DNA of 29,211 bases from Bacteriovoracaceae bacterium UBA4096 (GCA_002381945.1 DFXY01000038.1:5574-34784); one strand, 5' to 3'; numbered from the stretch's first letter, positions 1-8,622 are shown. Notes: generated from the sequence alone by a model not told the origin. Made by a program: numbers and translations.

Positions 1-36
1 GCTGAAAGGTTGATGTCGGGTCTCTTTCAGTTCTAA
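1..36 (+). CDS. C-terminal tail of an upstream gene, possibly FlhF (partial)
   Basis: The first frame is open from base 1 and reads AERLMSGLFQF before a TAA at 34-36. Only 11 residues are visible, so the family cannot be told from the sequence. The flhF gene (SRP-type GTPase that places the flagellum) very often lies directly before flhG and fliA, which makes FlhF the best guess. That assignment rests on gene order alone. Confidence 0.35.
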   Translation, partial: AERLMSGLFQF

Positions 37-58
37 ATTTAAAGCTCTAGTTCTCAAA

Positions 59-81
59 CTACCAGACAGGATGTCAGGTAG
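59..81 (+). other. Hairpin in the short leader before flhG
   Basis: CTACC-A-GACA pairs with TGTC-A-GGTAG around a GGA loop, giving nine base pairs interrupted by one A/A mismatch. No T-run follows, so it is not an intrinsic terminator. It lies 9 bases before the ribosome binding site of flhG and could affect mRNA stability or translation. No function is shown. Confidence 0.3.
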
Positions 82-98
82 AGTGTTCCAGGAGGGAT

Positions 99-977
99 AT
101 GCACAAGACCAGCGAATGGTTACAGTCTTTTAGCACCAGTAATAACCCGATTCAACGATCTGAGTTACGCCGGGCCAGTGATTTTGCCTGTACTAAAGTT
201 TCTATTACAGGTGGAAAGGGTGGAGTGGGTAAAACCTCTATTGCTCTTCGAACCGCAAAGGAACTGGCACTGGCAGGTTTTCGGACTCTGCTGATAGATT
301 GTGATTCAAATCTCTCAAATACCGCCATTAAACTTGGTTTACCACTTGATAATAAGTTTGAAAAAATACTTTCCGGTGAAGCTTCCTTTCAGGAATGTCT
401 CATTCAAAGAGGTAACTTTCACCTTTTGCCTGCTTGCAATGGCTCAGTGGAAGTTTTTGAATCAAAATTAAATTTTGATGAAATCATCATCGACATCATT
501 TCTTCTCATGAACATGAGTATGATTATATCCTTTTGGATTGCCCTGCCGGTGCCGGTCGGGAAGTGCTTACATTAAACGCTTATTGCGATCACCGCTGGA
601 TTGTGGTGACTCCTGATAAGTCTTCCATCACAGATTCATATTCACTGGTAAAACTGCTCTCAACTCGTTTTGGGATCAAGGAGAATCATCTCCTGGTGAA
701 CATGTACCAGTCTGAAAAACAGTTTCAAAAAGTCGTACTTACCCTGAGTGAAACAATCGAGAATTTCCTTGGGGCCAGGACTCATATCCTGGGTGGCATC
801 CAGAAAGTGGATGTTTCTGCCGAGGGATTTGATACTTTTTTCCTCTCTGAGAACAAAAATGAGTTTCAGCGGAACTTCGCTAAACTTTTATATGGGTTCA
901 CCGAAAAAGTAGGTGGACCGCTGAATGTTCCTAAAAATGGAATACATCAGTTGGCCTATGAACAAGATGTTCACTAA
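99..977 (+). CDS. flhG: FlhG/FleN-type MinD-like ATPase, flagellar number regulator
   Basis: This ParA/MinD-family P-loop ATPase is expected to control flagellar number and placement together with the FlhF GTPase. The deviant Walker A motif GKGGVGKT is at residues 39-46. The switch I stretch DCDSNLSN is at 67-74, and the Walker B/switch II DCPAG at 147-151. The 292-residue length is normal for FlhG. It sits directly before fliA, the usual flagellar flhF-flhG-fliA order, which separates it from cell-division MinD. An AGGAGG sequence precedes the ATG with a rather short 3-base spacer. The N-terminal 30 residues show no DQAxxLR-type motif, the helix that activates FlhF in studied FlhG proteins, so the contact with FlhF may differ. 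A general ParA-like role is a less likely alternative. Confidence 0.88.
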   Translation: MHKTSEWLQSFSTSNNPIQRSELRRASDFACTKVSITGGKGGVGKTSIALRTAKELALAGFRTLLIDCDSNLSNTAIKLGLPLDNKFEKILSGEASFQECLIQRGNFHLLPACNGSVEVFESKLNFDEIIIDIISSHEHEYDYILLDCPAGAGREVLTLNAYCDHRWIVVTPDKSSITDSYSLVKLLSTRFGIKENHLLVNMYQSEKQFQKVVLTLSETIENFLGARTHILGGIQKVDVSAEGFDTFFLSENKNEFQRNFAKLLYGFTEKVGGPLNVPKNGIHQLAYEQDVH

Positions 978-1002
978 ACGGAAATGCTAAGGAGAGCTCT
1001 CA

Positions 1003-1788
1003 ATGTCATCACTCACGGCCAAATTGAAAAATTTAAAAGACTACCGCTCGACTGTTGAACCTAAGGTTAAAGACGAGATTATTTTAGAGTACGCTCCATT
1101 AGTTCGTTATATCGCCCAGAAGATCGCTTCGCGCCTTCCGCCGAATATCGAGCTGGATGATATGATTTCTTGTGGGGTGATCGGTCTGATGGATGCCATC
1201 GAGAAATTCGATCCTACCCGTGATAATAAATTTAAAACATATGCTGAATTCCGTATTCGTGGTGCCATTCTGGATGAACTTCGTTCTCAGGACTGGGTTC
1301 CACGTTCTGTCCGTGAAAAAGCAAAAATCGTAGAGAAGGCCTATGCCAAGCTTGAAAAAGACTTTGGTCGTCCGGCTTCAGATGAAGAGATGTGTGAGCA
1401 TCTCCAGTGCTCTATGGAAGAATTTCATGAACTGATCAATAAATCGAAATCAGTCTCTCTCATGAATATTGATGATGCTGCAGCCATGAGTAAGGGCGAT
1501 AAAAAGCTTATGGTGTCTCTGATGGAGACTTCTCGTGGAGCTAACCCTCAGACGGCAGTAGGTTATAAGCGTGCCCAGGAAATCATTAAGGACGGTATTA
1601 AAACCCTTCCTGAAAAACAGCGTCTGGTTCTTTCTCTATATTACTTTGAAGACCTTAACTTGAAAGAAATCGGCCAGGTGTTAGATGTGACTGAGTCACG
1701 TGTCTCTCAGCTTCACACGCAGGCGATCTTAAAGCTTAAGGCCAAACTCCGAAATCAATTTGATTCTTACGAAGATCTGGCAAGCTAA
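1003..1788 (+). CDS. fliA: RNA polymerase sigma factor for flagellar operon, FliA (sigma-28)
   Basis: This sigma-70-family factor of the FliA/WhiG type directs RNA polymerase to late flagellar and motility promoters. Region 2 covers about residues 25-105, with the core-binding LDDMISCGVIGLMDAIEKFD and the -10 recognition stretch FKTYAEFRIRGAILDELRSQ followed by DWVPRSVR. A region 3 helix set follows. Region 4 ends in a helix-turn-helix with LPEKQRLVLSLYYFEDLNLK and LDVTESRVSQLHTQAILKLK, the family signature. The length of 261 residues is normal. AAGGAG at 989-994 lies 8 bases before the ATG. The gene starts 25 bases after flhG and probably shares its transcript. A strong terminator follows. 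FliA is normally held by the anti-sigma factor FlgM, which is not seen here. Confidence 0.93.
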   Translation: MSSLTAKLKNLKDYRSTVEPKVKDEIILEYAPLVRYIAQKIASRLPPNIELDDMISCGVIGLMDAIEKFDPTRDNKFKTYAEFRIRGAILDELRSQDWVPRSVREKAKIVEKAYAKLEKDFGRPASDEEMCEHLQCSMEEFHELINKSKSVSLMNIDDAAAMSKGDKKLMVSLMETSRGANPQTAVGYKRAQEIIKDGIKTLPEKQRLVLSLYYFEDLNLKEIGQVLDVTESRVSQLHTQAILKLKAKLRNQFDSYEDLAS

Positions 1789-1811
1789 GATAAACTTTTC
1801 AGACTTACTTT

Positions 1812-1846
1812 AAAAGCCCGAGTCGCAAACTCGGGCTTTTTTATTT
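1812..1846 (+). terminator. Rho-independent terminator after fliA
   Basis: AAAAGCCCGAGT and ACTCGGGCTTTT form a perfect 12-bp stem around a CGCAA loop, followed by TTATTTT. It ends the flhG-fliA transcript. The A-rich left flank means that the same hairpin could also stop transcription coming from the other side. Confidence 0.9.
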
Positions 1847-1931
1847 TCAGGACTTTCGTCTAAACACTTTTCAATCCACCTCTTATTGTCAGAAAATTAA
1901 CTATCGGAATTTACTTAAAAGGGTGACTTCA

Positions 1932-4226
1932 ATGGATTGGATAAAAACCTTTAATCGTGGGCAGTGGGTCATACACGGTATCTTTATTATCGCTGTGGTC
2001 TTTGGTGTGGGCTCGACGGTCTTTGCTTTACGTTTAAATCATTTGCAGAGCACGGAAGAAGAAAGGGGATTAAAGATTAATTCTCTTATTCATCATTTCA
2101 AGAAAGACATGAGTTTTGAAAAAATTGGGAAGCTTCTTTCATGGACTGAAGCCGATAAGGCCAATGATAAAATTCGTGAACTTTCACAGAAAATTGCAGA
2201 GACGGAAGAATTACTGGAAATTAAATCATCAAAAGATTTGAGTCTGGGGATGAGAACTTTTAATCGTCTCATAAATAATACTTCTGGGATGTCTGATCCT
2301 TCTGATGCACTTAAAGTCTTTCGTAATAAAGTTTCAAGTTTAAGTGATTTTGCTGAACTAAAAAAATATTCAACGGTTTTGTCTATTTCTGGAAAGATGC
2401 TGGCACGATTAGATCAGCTGACTCCAAAAAATGTAGGCGGATCCATTCAGGTCAGTTACCTTCGATCAGATTTAAAACGACTGCAACAGGTTGTTGCCGG
2501 CTCATCTCTTACAGACAATGAGAAGGATGCGCTTAATTCCAGATTTAACTCCATGCAGGCCGAAATTGAATTACTTAGCAATCTGAATTCTCAGTCTCGT
2601 GATATTAAGGCGCATGTCACTCAGGCATCCCTTGCTCTTTCACAGTGGATGATTGATGTAGAGAAAAAAGCTTCTGACCTCCAGGGAATTCGTTTTCAGA
2701 AACAAAATCAACTAGTGCTGATGCTTGCCGGGATGGTAGGTTTTATGATTGTTGCCTGGATGGGTCTGGCCTATCTCTTCCGTTGGCAGAAACTGCGGAT
2801 TGGTGAACAAGTTGAAATGGAAGTTAAAGGGGTGATTGAAAAAGGAATCATGGGAGACCAACGTTTCATGATGGATCATTATTCTGATCTTACCCGTGAT
2901 GATATTATACGTTTATTAGATGAATTAAAAATCAAACTCAACCTTGGAACCATGCTACATACCGGTCTTCCATTTGCTGGATGCATGGTAGACACTAATT
3001 TTAAATTAACCTGGAATAATCATTTATTCCTGGAACAATTCTATCTTAGTGAGGAAGAAGTCAGGTCTGATGCCTTTAACTGGGACTATCTGCGTGACTA
3101 CCTCAATATGGATGAAGATCCGGTCTATCAGGCCTTAGTAAATAAAATTGCCGGCATTTATCCGGTTAAAGTGAAGCAGGATGAGTTTGCTCCTGCTCAG
3201 CCTTACGAGATGTATGTCACACCAATTAATGTTAACCGCGAAGACCGTGTGATGATCTTTTTCTATCCTCTGGTTTCCGTGCAAGAAGCGATTAATGAGC
3301 AGGTGAGTTTAGCGACTGATGCCATGACCCGCTTCATTGGTCATTGGAATAATGATTCTCTGGACGAAGACCAGATCCGCTTACTTGAAAAAGATTTCAA
3401 AAATAATGATTTAAATGAAATGTATTCTGAATTAGTGACTCTTTATGAAAGGGTTAGTGGCGAGAAGAATGAATGCCTTCGGACCATCAATGACCTGGAA
3501 AAAGAAAATAACACTTATCAGGAAACCATAAGTGAAATGAAGGATATTGAAGAAGAAAAAATCAGTATCATCCGTCAGGAATTTCAGTTAACGAATGAAC
3601 TTCGCTCATCTTTTCTAGGTTCAGTTGAACGGATAGAATCCCTGATGCACATTAACCGGACCATCCTTCAGCAAAATGATGATTTAAAAACGGATGCTCA
3701 GAAAATGCAGCAAATTTCCATTGAGTTGACTAAGAAGACCAAAGAAACTTTAGATATCATGGGTCAACTTGAGTTTGTTAAGACTGATTATAAAAAACTT
3801 AAATTCGAACTGTTGGAAGTTAAGGCAAAACTCATTTCCATCAATAATTCTCTCTTTGGGCAATTGCCACCATTTGATGAAGCTCAACAGAAACTGGCCA
3901 CTCGTTATAAAGATGAATTGGCGCGGTTGGATTTTAATGTGACAACGCTGGATAAAAAACTCTCGCAACTTGATGTTCTTTTGGCAAAACTTCAAATGAT
4001 GCACGAGAAGTCACCAATGGAACAAACACACTTTAATTTCCAAACATCTCAGAAAGATCATGAGTTAAAGGATGCCTTGCTTTCACTTCAAAAATCTCAA
4101 GGCTTGGAGGAATCAAAAATTATTGAGAATTTTAAGAACCTCCATGTTTTGATGAAAGAAGATCTCAATAAAGTTCATGAGGCCCGGGAATCGGCTTCTG
4201 ATACTTTGGAGGCTTTTCTCTCTTAA
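1932..4226 (+). CDS. Two-TM membrane protein with PAS-like region and long coiled coils, function unknown
   Basis: The 764-residue protein has a first membrane segment at about residues 13-34 and a second at about 261-285. Between them lies a helical, probably periplasmic domain. The C-terminal half is probably cytoplasmic. It holds a PAS-like stretch (about 335-455, with LPFAGCMVDTNFKLTWNNHL at its start) and then long coiled coils from about residue 500 to the end. This is the layout of a bacterial receptor, but no histidine kinase, GGDEF or methyl-accepting hairpin motif is visible. ATG 1932 is preferred over the in-frame GTG at 1923, because AAAGGG at 1917-1922 is correctly spaced for the ATG and the membrane segment then follows near the N-terminus. 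The stop overlaps the next start by one base (TAATG). A motility role is possible from its position near fliA but is unproven. Confidence 0.7.
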   Translation: MDWIKTFNRGQWVIHGIFIIAVVFGVGSTVFALRLNHLQSTEEERGLKINSLIHHFKKDMSFEKIGKLLSWTEADKANDKIRELSQKIAETEELLEIKSSKDLSLGMRTFNRLINNTSGMSDPSDALKVFRNKVSSLSDFAELKKYSTVLSISGKMLARLDQLTPKNVGGSIQVSYLRSDLKRLQQVVAGSSLTDNEKDALNSRFNSMQAEIELLSNLNSQSRDIKAHVTQASLALSQWMIDVEKKASDLQGIRFQKQNQLVLMLAGMVGFMIVAWMGLAYLFRWQKLRIGEQVEMEVKGVIEKGIMGDQRFMMDHYSDLTRDDIIRLLDELKIKLNLGTMLHTGLPFAGCMVDTNFKLTWNNHLFLEQFYLSEEEVRSDAFNWDYLRDYLNMDEDPVYQALVNKIAGIYPVKVKQDEFAPAQPYEMYVTPINVNREDRVMIFFYPLVSVQEAINEQVSLATDAMTRFIGHWNNDSLDEDQIRLLEKDFKNNDLNEMYSELVTLYERVSGEKNECLRTINDLEKENNTYQETISEMKDIEEEKISIIRQEFQLTNELRSSFLGSVERIESLMHINRTILQQNDDLKTDAQKMQQISIELTKKTKETLDIMGQLEFVKTDYKKLKFELLEVKAKLISINNSLFGQLPPFDEAQQKLATRYKDELARLDFNVTTLDKKLSQLDVLLAKLQMMHEKSPMEQTHFNFQTSQKDHELKDALLSLQKSQGLEESKIIENFKNLHVLMKEDLNKVHEARESASDTLEAFLS

Positions 4227-5062
4227 TGAAAACTTACAAATCCGCAGTCAGTAAATTTTTTCCCCAGGGCGCAAGACTTGGGGATTTCCTTACCAAGCTC
4301 ACTAATCTCACCACGGCAGAACTAAGCGATGCTGCTGCCAAAGGTGCCGTATGGGTGCAGCGACGTGGAAAAGGAAAAATTCTGAGGATTAGAAATCTTC
4401 AAGAGAGAGTTTCTCAGGAAGATATCATCCAAATTTTTTATGATCCAAAAGTCCTTAAACTTCCTGAAGTCTCGCAACTTGAAGCAGTCTTTGAAAGTTC
4501 TCATTACGGTGTCTGGATTAAACCGGCGGGAGTCGTTCCCCAGGGATCTCAAGCAGGTGATCATGCCTCAGTTCTGCGCTATGTGGAGAAAGTTAAAAAG
4601 AAAGAGGTCTACCTGGTTCATCGTCTGGACCGAGAAACTTTGGGGCTCATGCTCGTCGCTTATGACTCCAAGGCTGCCGCCTTACTCAGTCATTTCTTTT
4701 TAAAAAATGAGATTAAAAAAGAATACGAGGCCATCGTGTTGGGTGAAATGGTAATTGGCCATAAAGAAACGATTAAGGCTTCCCTTGATGATAAAGAGGC
4801 CATCACTCATATTGAAGTTCTTGATTCAAAGAATAATCAAAGCCATTTGAGAGTACTGATTGAAACCGGCCGTCTTCATCAAATTCGGCGACATCTGGAT
4901 TTCATCGGTCACCCCGTAATAGGTGACCCAAAATACGGTAAAGGTAATAAAAATCGAGAAGGATTAAAGCTGGTCGCCTCATTTCTTTCATTTACGGATC
5001 CCTGGTCTCTAAAGGCGCAAACTTTCTCACTTGATCCTGTTCTCGACCTTAACTCATTGTAA
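4226..5062 (+). CDS. RluA-family RNA pseudouridine synthase
   Basis: The enzyme isomerises specific uridines of rRNA or tRNA to pseudouridine. The family's catalytic motif appears as HRLDRETLG at residues 132-140, with Asp135 as the expected nucleophile. The later family motif RLHQIRRHLDFIGHPVIGDP lies in the C-terminal third. The N-terminal 70 residues (RLGDFLTKLTNLTTAELSDA onward) resemble a diverged S4-like RNA-binding domain. At 278 residues it is slightly shorter than RluD. The position after HRLD that is usually Thr-Ser-Gly reads Thr-Leu-Gly, a mild departure. The target base cannot be inferred, so no Rlu symbol is given. Its ATG overlaps the previous stop, which implies translational coupling to the membrane protein. 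Confidence 0.85.
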   Translation: MKTYKSAVSKFFPQGARLGDFLTKLTNLTTAELSDAAAKGAVWVQRRGKGKILRIRNLQERVSQEDIIQIFYDPKVLKLPEVSQLEAVFESSHYGVWIKPAGVVPQGSQAGDHASVLRYVEKVKKKEVYLVHRLDRETLGLMLVAYDSKAAALLSHFFLKNEIKKEYEAIVLGEMVIGHKETIKASLDDKEAITHIEVLDSKNNQSHLRVLIETGRLHQIRRHLDFIGHPVIGDPKYGKGNKNREGLKLVASFLSFTDPWSLKAQTFSLDPVLDLNSL

Positions 5063-5186
5063 TTTAGAAAAAGAAACAAGCTTTAAGGCCCATGGACACT
5101 ATAAATTTTACCCTTTCAGGGCCTTCCCTTAGATTTTAATCCACATTGCCAGTACATTTAACGCAAGGCGCAATCTGGAGATCTAT

Positions 5187-6629
5187 ATGTTCAATTATCG
5201 ATGTTTGTTTTTAGCAGCTCTTTGCTCTTTTCCGGCTTTAGGAGCAGTCGACTTGACTGAAAAACAGGTCAGAATCGAGTATCTTGAAGAATTAAGTAAA
5301 ACCGCCACATCGATGAACATAGAGGCATTCAGACGTGAATTGAAATATGAAGAAAGTGGCCTCACCCTCAAAAAACGCGCCGAAAATGAGGCCCAGCTTC
5401 TGGCAGAAAAAATCAAACTTCAGGTAATCAGTGCTTATGAAAAAGCGTTGGATGAAACTGGTAGTCCACAGGAAGCTGCGGAAGAAATACGCAGAGAAAT
5501 TGAAAAAGACATCGTTCTGATTGATATCTCTTTGCAGGAAGATTTACGGGAATTAGCTCTTAGAACCTTGGATAATGTCCAAAGAGGAGAGATCACTCCT
5601 ACTGATGATCTTCAAAATCTTCAATCTAATATGCTGACGGCAGTAAAAAGCCGATCGGAATATTTAAACCAGGAACTTGGTCTTCATAAATCGAATATCA
5701 GTAATGAGAAAGTAAATTATAAAGATCAGAAGGAAATTCTGGATTCTCTGGTTTCAGACGGGGAGAATGCTCGAAGACCTCTGACTTCCCATACTAATCT
5801 TAAATCTACTAACGTAACAAAGGTTGACGCAAAAATCAGTCTCCAGGTGAAAGTTAACTTTCTGGGAATTGCTGTTGAGGCAGGACCTACTATCAGCTTT
5901 AACCGGCAATACATTACAAATTTTGACTTGCTCTCTGATGGTCTTCATCCAGCACTAAGTCCGGAAGGTCGTTTTGATTTTTCCAAACGTGATAAATCCG
6001 GAAAGGTTGTCTATAAGAATGGAAAGCCACAGAAAAGATTCATCTCTTTTGCTTGTGAAGCTGCAATGAATTTTTCAACAGATTATTCAGGCTCCGGTGG
6101 TTTCAGCGTGATGGGTGTGGGCGGCGCAGTTAACGTGGCCAAAATATATGCCAATACTGTGAATTTGATTTCCCGAAGAGTGGCCGTTCCTGAAGTCATA
6201 GATGGCAAGTTGATGAACTATAAATTATTATCTGATCTGTGCCATGACAGCTTTTTACAGGCCCGGATAACGAATAATCTCTCTGTTGCTAATTCTCTTA
6301 ATGTCATGATGAAAAATGTAGTCTCAGGACTGAGCTTCTCACATCCTAAAACTCAATGTGCCGTCGATTCCCATTGCAACAAATGGTTCAATAGTCTCAG
6401 CTCGTATGTGAAAAGAAACTCTGTCCCCCGATGTGTTGAGAATGCTAAAGAAAAATATATGGCATGTGAACTCAGAGGTCGGCAAGGACAGTTATGTCCA
6501 GTCTACAATAAGTATGGGCGTCGCGTATCAGGCGGTGGTTTTGAGTTAAAGTGCGATAAAGGACTTCGCTGTAAAACTGTCAGTGCTGAAAGTTTTTTCT
6601 TCACCGCCATAGGTAAATGTTCTCGATAA
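5187..6629 (+). CDS. Secreted cysteine-rich protein of unknown function
   Basis: I do not recognise the family. The first 20 residues form a signal peptide with likely cleavage after ALGA. A charged, helical region (about residues 22-160) follows, and then a part richer in short beta-like stretches (about 205-350). Ten cysteines lie in the mature protein: C290, C352 and eight more between residues 391 and 478 (391, 397, 416, 427, 437, 456, 462, 478). The even number, the export signal and the clustering suggest disulfide bonds outside the cytoplasm. The last part, with CDKGLRCK, looks like a small knotted module. GGAG at 5177-5180 lies 6 bases before the ATG. Its TAA abuts the stop codon of the convergent coaE with no base between. 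A surface or secreted role is inferred only from the signal peptide. Confidence 0.65.
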   Translation: MFNYRCLFLAALCSFPALGAVDLTEKQVRIEYLEELSKTATSMNIEAFRRELKYEESGLTLKKRAENEAQLLAEKIKLQVISAYEKALDETGSPQEAAEEIRREIEKDIVLIDISLQEDLRELALRTLDNVQRGEITPTDDLQNLQSNMLTAVKSRSEYLNQELGLHKSNISNEKVNYKDQKEILDSLVSDGENARRPLTSHTNLKSTNVTKVDAKISLQVKVNFLGIAVEAGPTISFNRQYITNFDLLSDGLHPALSPEGRFDFSKRDKSGKVVYKNGKPQKRFISFACEAAMNFSTDYSGSGGFSVMGVGGAVNVAKIYANTVNLISRRVAVPEVIDGKLMNYKLLSDLCHDSFLQARITNNLSVANSLNVMMKNVVSGLSFSHPKTQCAVDSHCNKWFNSLSSYVKRNSVPRCVENAKEKYMACELRGRQGQLCPVYNKYGRRVSGGGFELKCDKGLRCKTVSAESFFFTAIGKCSR

Positions 6630-7271
6630 TTAATCAATAATCTGCAGCAGAAGTGAATCAATTTCTGCTGCCAGTTCTACTAAAGTTCCTGAATTGTTAA
6701 TGACAAAATCTGCTAATCCTTTTTTTTCTTCGATGTCCATTTGTGCCTTAAGTATTCTGATTGCAGCGTCCTGTTTCATCTGATCCCGATCAATCAAGCG
6801 AGCGAGTTGGATATTTTCAGGTGCATAAACCACTATGGTAAGATCCACTTGCTGGTGAAGGTTTCTTTCAAATAGCAGAGGGACATCATAAAGATAAAAA
6901 TCCTGATCAAGTACCTGACGAGCTGCCTTTTGAAAAGCATCAGGTAAGCGCTTATAAAGATAGGCTTCAATGGATTCTTTCACTTTCTGATTCTGAAAAA
7001 ATAAAGCACGAAGTTTAATAAAGTTTATTTCATTATTTTCCCAGACTTCAGGAAACTCGGTCTGAATATAATTTCTGGTTTCTTGAAGGGAATAAATAGA
7101 CTTAACCAGCTGATCAGCATCAATGATCTGAAGCCCCTTTTGTTCCAGCATTCTGGTTACCGTGCTTTTACCGGTAGCTATTCCACCCGTAATCGCTACT
7201 ATGGGCCGGTCATATTGATACAGACGCTCTTGAGGTGTTAGTTTATGGAATTTGGATTTAAGCTTTTTCAT
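6630..7271 (-). CDS. coaE: Dephospho-CoA kinase
   Basis: CoaE adds phosphate to the ribose 3'-hydroxyl of dephospho-CoA, the last step of coenzyme A synthesis, in the cytoplasm. The P-loop GGIATGKST is at residues 29-37, followed by the IIDADQLV substrate-site stretch, the family's VPLLFE motif, the RDQMKQDAAIRILKAQMDIE lid-type helix and the FVINNSG end motif. The 213-residue chain has an N-terminal extension of about 20 residues beyond the usual start, beginning MKKLKSKFHK. The start overlaps the mazG stop by 4 bases (ATGA), so the two genes are translationally coupled. No terminator is visible between this gene and the convergent gene at 5187-6629. Confidence 0.93.
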   Translation of the reverse strand: MKKLKSKFHKLTPQERLYQYDRPIVAITGGIATGKSTVTRMLEQKGLQIIDADQLVKSIYSLQETRNYIQTEFPEVWENNEINFIKLRALFFQNQKVKESIEAYLYKRLPDAFQKAARQVLDQDFYLYDVPLLFERNLHQQVDLTIVVYAPENIQLARLIDRDQMKQDAAIRILKAQMDIEEKKGLADFVINNSGTLVELAAEIDSLLLQIID

Positions 7272-8053
7272 TTTCTTTTCACTTTTATCCAGTAGTCTTC
7301 CAACTCTTGTTGTGGAGTCTCCGGTAAAGTCCGTCCTGACTCTTTAACCAAATCTTCAACTTTTTTAAATCTTCCGATAAATTTCTTATTGGCATCCCTA
7401 AGGCATTCTTCTGGGTTTAATCCTAAATGCCTTGCGAGTTGGGCCACACTAAACAGGAGATCACCGATTTCTTCTTTCACCCTCTCATTATTAAATTTTC
7501 CGGTGGGGGGAAGTTCTTCTTTTACTTCCTGCCATTCCTCTTCAACTTTCATCACTACTTGCTGATAATCTTCCCAGTCGAAATTTACAGTCGTTGATTT
7601 CTTTCCGATTTTAAAGGCAGATTCCAGAGCTGGGGCATGGAGGAGTTTCTCATCAATGCTGTACTTCTTTTCACCCTTTTCAACGTTTTTTATTTTTTGC
7701 CAGTTTTCCACCACTTCCTCTGAGGTTAGAGGATTGCTGTCTTGATTGAAGACGTGAGGGTGTCGCCGGATTAGTTTGTCGGCCAGTTTCCTGGCGGCCG
7801 ATTCCAGTGTGAATTTGCCACTTTCTTCGCCCATATTGGTATGGAGTAGAACCTGGAACAGAACATCGCCGATTTCTTCTTCCATATGTTCGGGGTCCTG
7901 TTTTTCAACCGCTTCCACAAATTCATAAGCTTCCTCTATCAGATATTTTAAGAGGGATTCATGAGTCTGCTCCAGATCCCATGGACATCCGGTTTTTGGA
8001 TGACGAAGGCTTTTGATCACCTCAATACATCGATCAAGCTCAGGACGGGACAT
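7268..8053 (-). CDS. mazG: Nucleoside triphosphate pyrophosphohydrolase MazG
   Basis: MazG hydrolyses nucleoside triphosphates to the monophosphate and pyrophosphate, a house-cleaning role, and in some bacteria it also affects (p)ppGpp-linked stress responses. It has the two tandem MazG helical domains of the full-length 261-residue type. The first metal site shows EEAYEFVEA (residues 40-48) and EEEIGDVLF (58-66). The second, in the C-terminal half, shows EEEWQEV and EEIGDLLFS. The PHVF and NWQKIK stretches between them match the E. coli-type enzyme. AAGGAG lies 6 bases before the ATG on the minus strand. It forms a coupled pair with coaE and diverges from ybeY across only 41 bases. Confidence 0.93.
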   Translation of the reverse strand: MSRPELDRCIEVIKSLRHPKTGCPWDLEQTHESLLKYLIEEAYEFVEAVEKQDPEHMEEEIGDVLFQVLLHTNMGEESGKFTLESAARKLADKLIRRHPHVFNQDSNPLTSEEVVENWQKIKNVEKGEKKYSIDEKLLHAPALESAFKIGKKSTTVNFDWEDYQQVVMKVEEEWQEVKEELPPTGKFNNERVKEEIGDLLFSVAQLARHLGLNPEECLRDANKKFIGRFKKVEDLVKESGRTLPETPQQELEDYWIKVKRK

Positions 8054-8094
8054 GGTAACTCCTTATATTGCAGAAGATTTACCAAAAGGATAAC

Positions 8095-8622
8095 ATGGCC
8101 TTTATGAAGAAACATCCTTTCCTCCAAGTGGATTATCATTCGACAGTAAAATTTAAGCCTTCTGAAGAGCGTCAGCTGGATCAATGGCTTTTTATGGCAG
8201 GGGATGTGTTGCAATTCATGCTGCAGAATAAAATCATTAAGACCAAAAACCTCAAGAGTCTTCATGTCTCCCTTTTAATTTGTGGAGATGCCCGGATTCG
8301 TGAGCTTAATCGTGAATACCGGCATAAAGATAAAGTCACCGATGTTTTATCTTTCCCTGCTCACGAGGATTTGCGGAAAGGAATCTTCATTGAACCTGTC
8401 TTATTTTTAGGAGACCTCGCGATCTGCCATCCTCAAACTAAACGTCAGGCCAAAAAGTTTGAGATTGGTTATTTTGATGAATTCATTCATCTCTTTTTCC
8501 ATGGAGTCATTCACCTGATGGGTTTTGATCATGAAGTGAGTTTAAAGGAAGAAAAATTAATGGAGAGTTGGGAGCAGGAAGCTTTAAAGAAATTTAGTGA
8601 GATAAAAAAAAGGGCCCGGTAA
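8095..8622 (+). CDS. ybeY: Endoribonuclease YbeY (rRNA maturation factor)
   Basis: YbeY is a zinc-dependent single-strand endoribonuclease involved in 16S rRNA 3'-end maturation and ribosome quality control. The zinc motif HxxxHxxxxxH is intact as HGVIHLMGFDH, with His136, His140 and His146. The preceding family stretch NREYRHKDKVTDVLSFP is also present. I chose ATG 8095, which has AAGGA at 8086-8090, over the in-frame TTG at 8068, which has no good ribosome site; ATG 8104 is another option. The product is 175 residues, slightly longer than usual. The last codons and the stop lie inside a terminator stem. It is divergent from mazG. Confidence 0.92.
   Translation: MAFMKKHPFLQVDYHSTVKFKPSEERQLDQWLFMAGDVLQFMLQNKIIKTKNLKSLHVSLLICGDARIRELNREYRHKDKVTDVLSFPAHEDLRKGIFIEPVLFLGDLAICHPQTKRQAKKFEIGYFDEFIHLFFHGVIHLMGFDHEVSLKEEKLMESWEQEALKKFSEIKKRAR

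Noticed and set aside
1847..1931. Possible flagellar (sigma-28) promoter before the membrane protein gene
   Set aside because: No pair of boxes with the right spacing fits TAAA and GCCGATAA.
5085..5125. AAGGCCC and GGGCCTT inverted repeat after the pseudouridine synthase gene
   Set aside because: The loop is 27 bases and the T-run after it is poor, so I do not call it a terminator.
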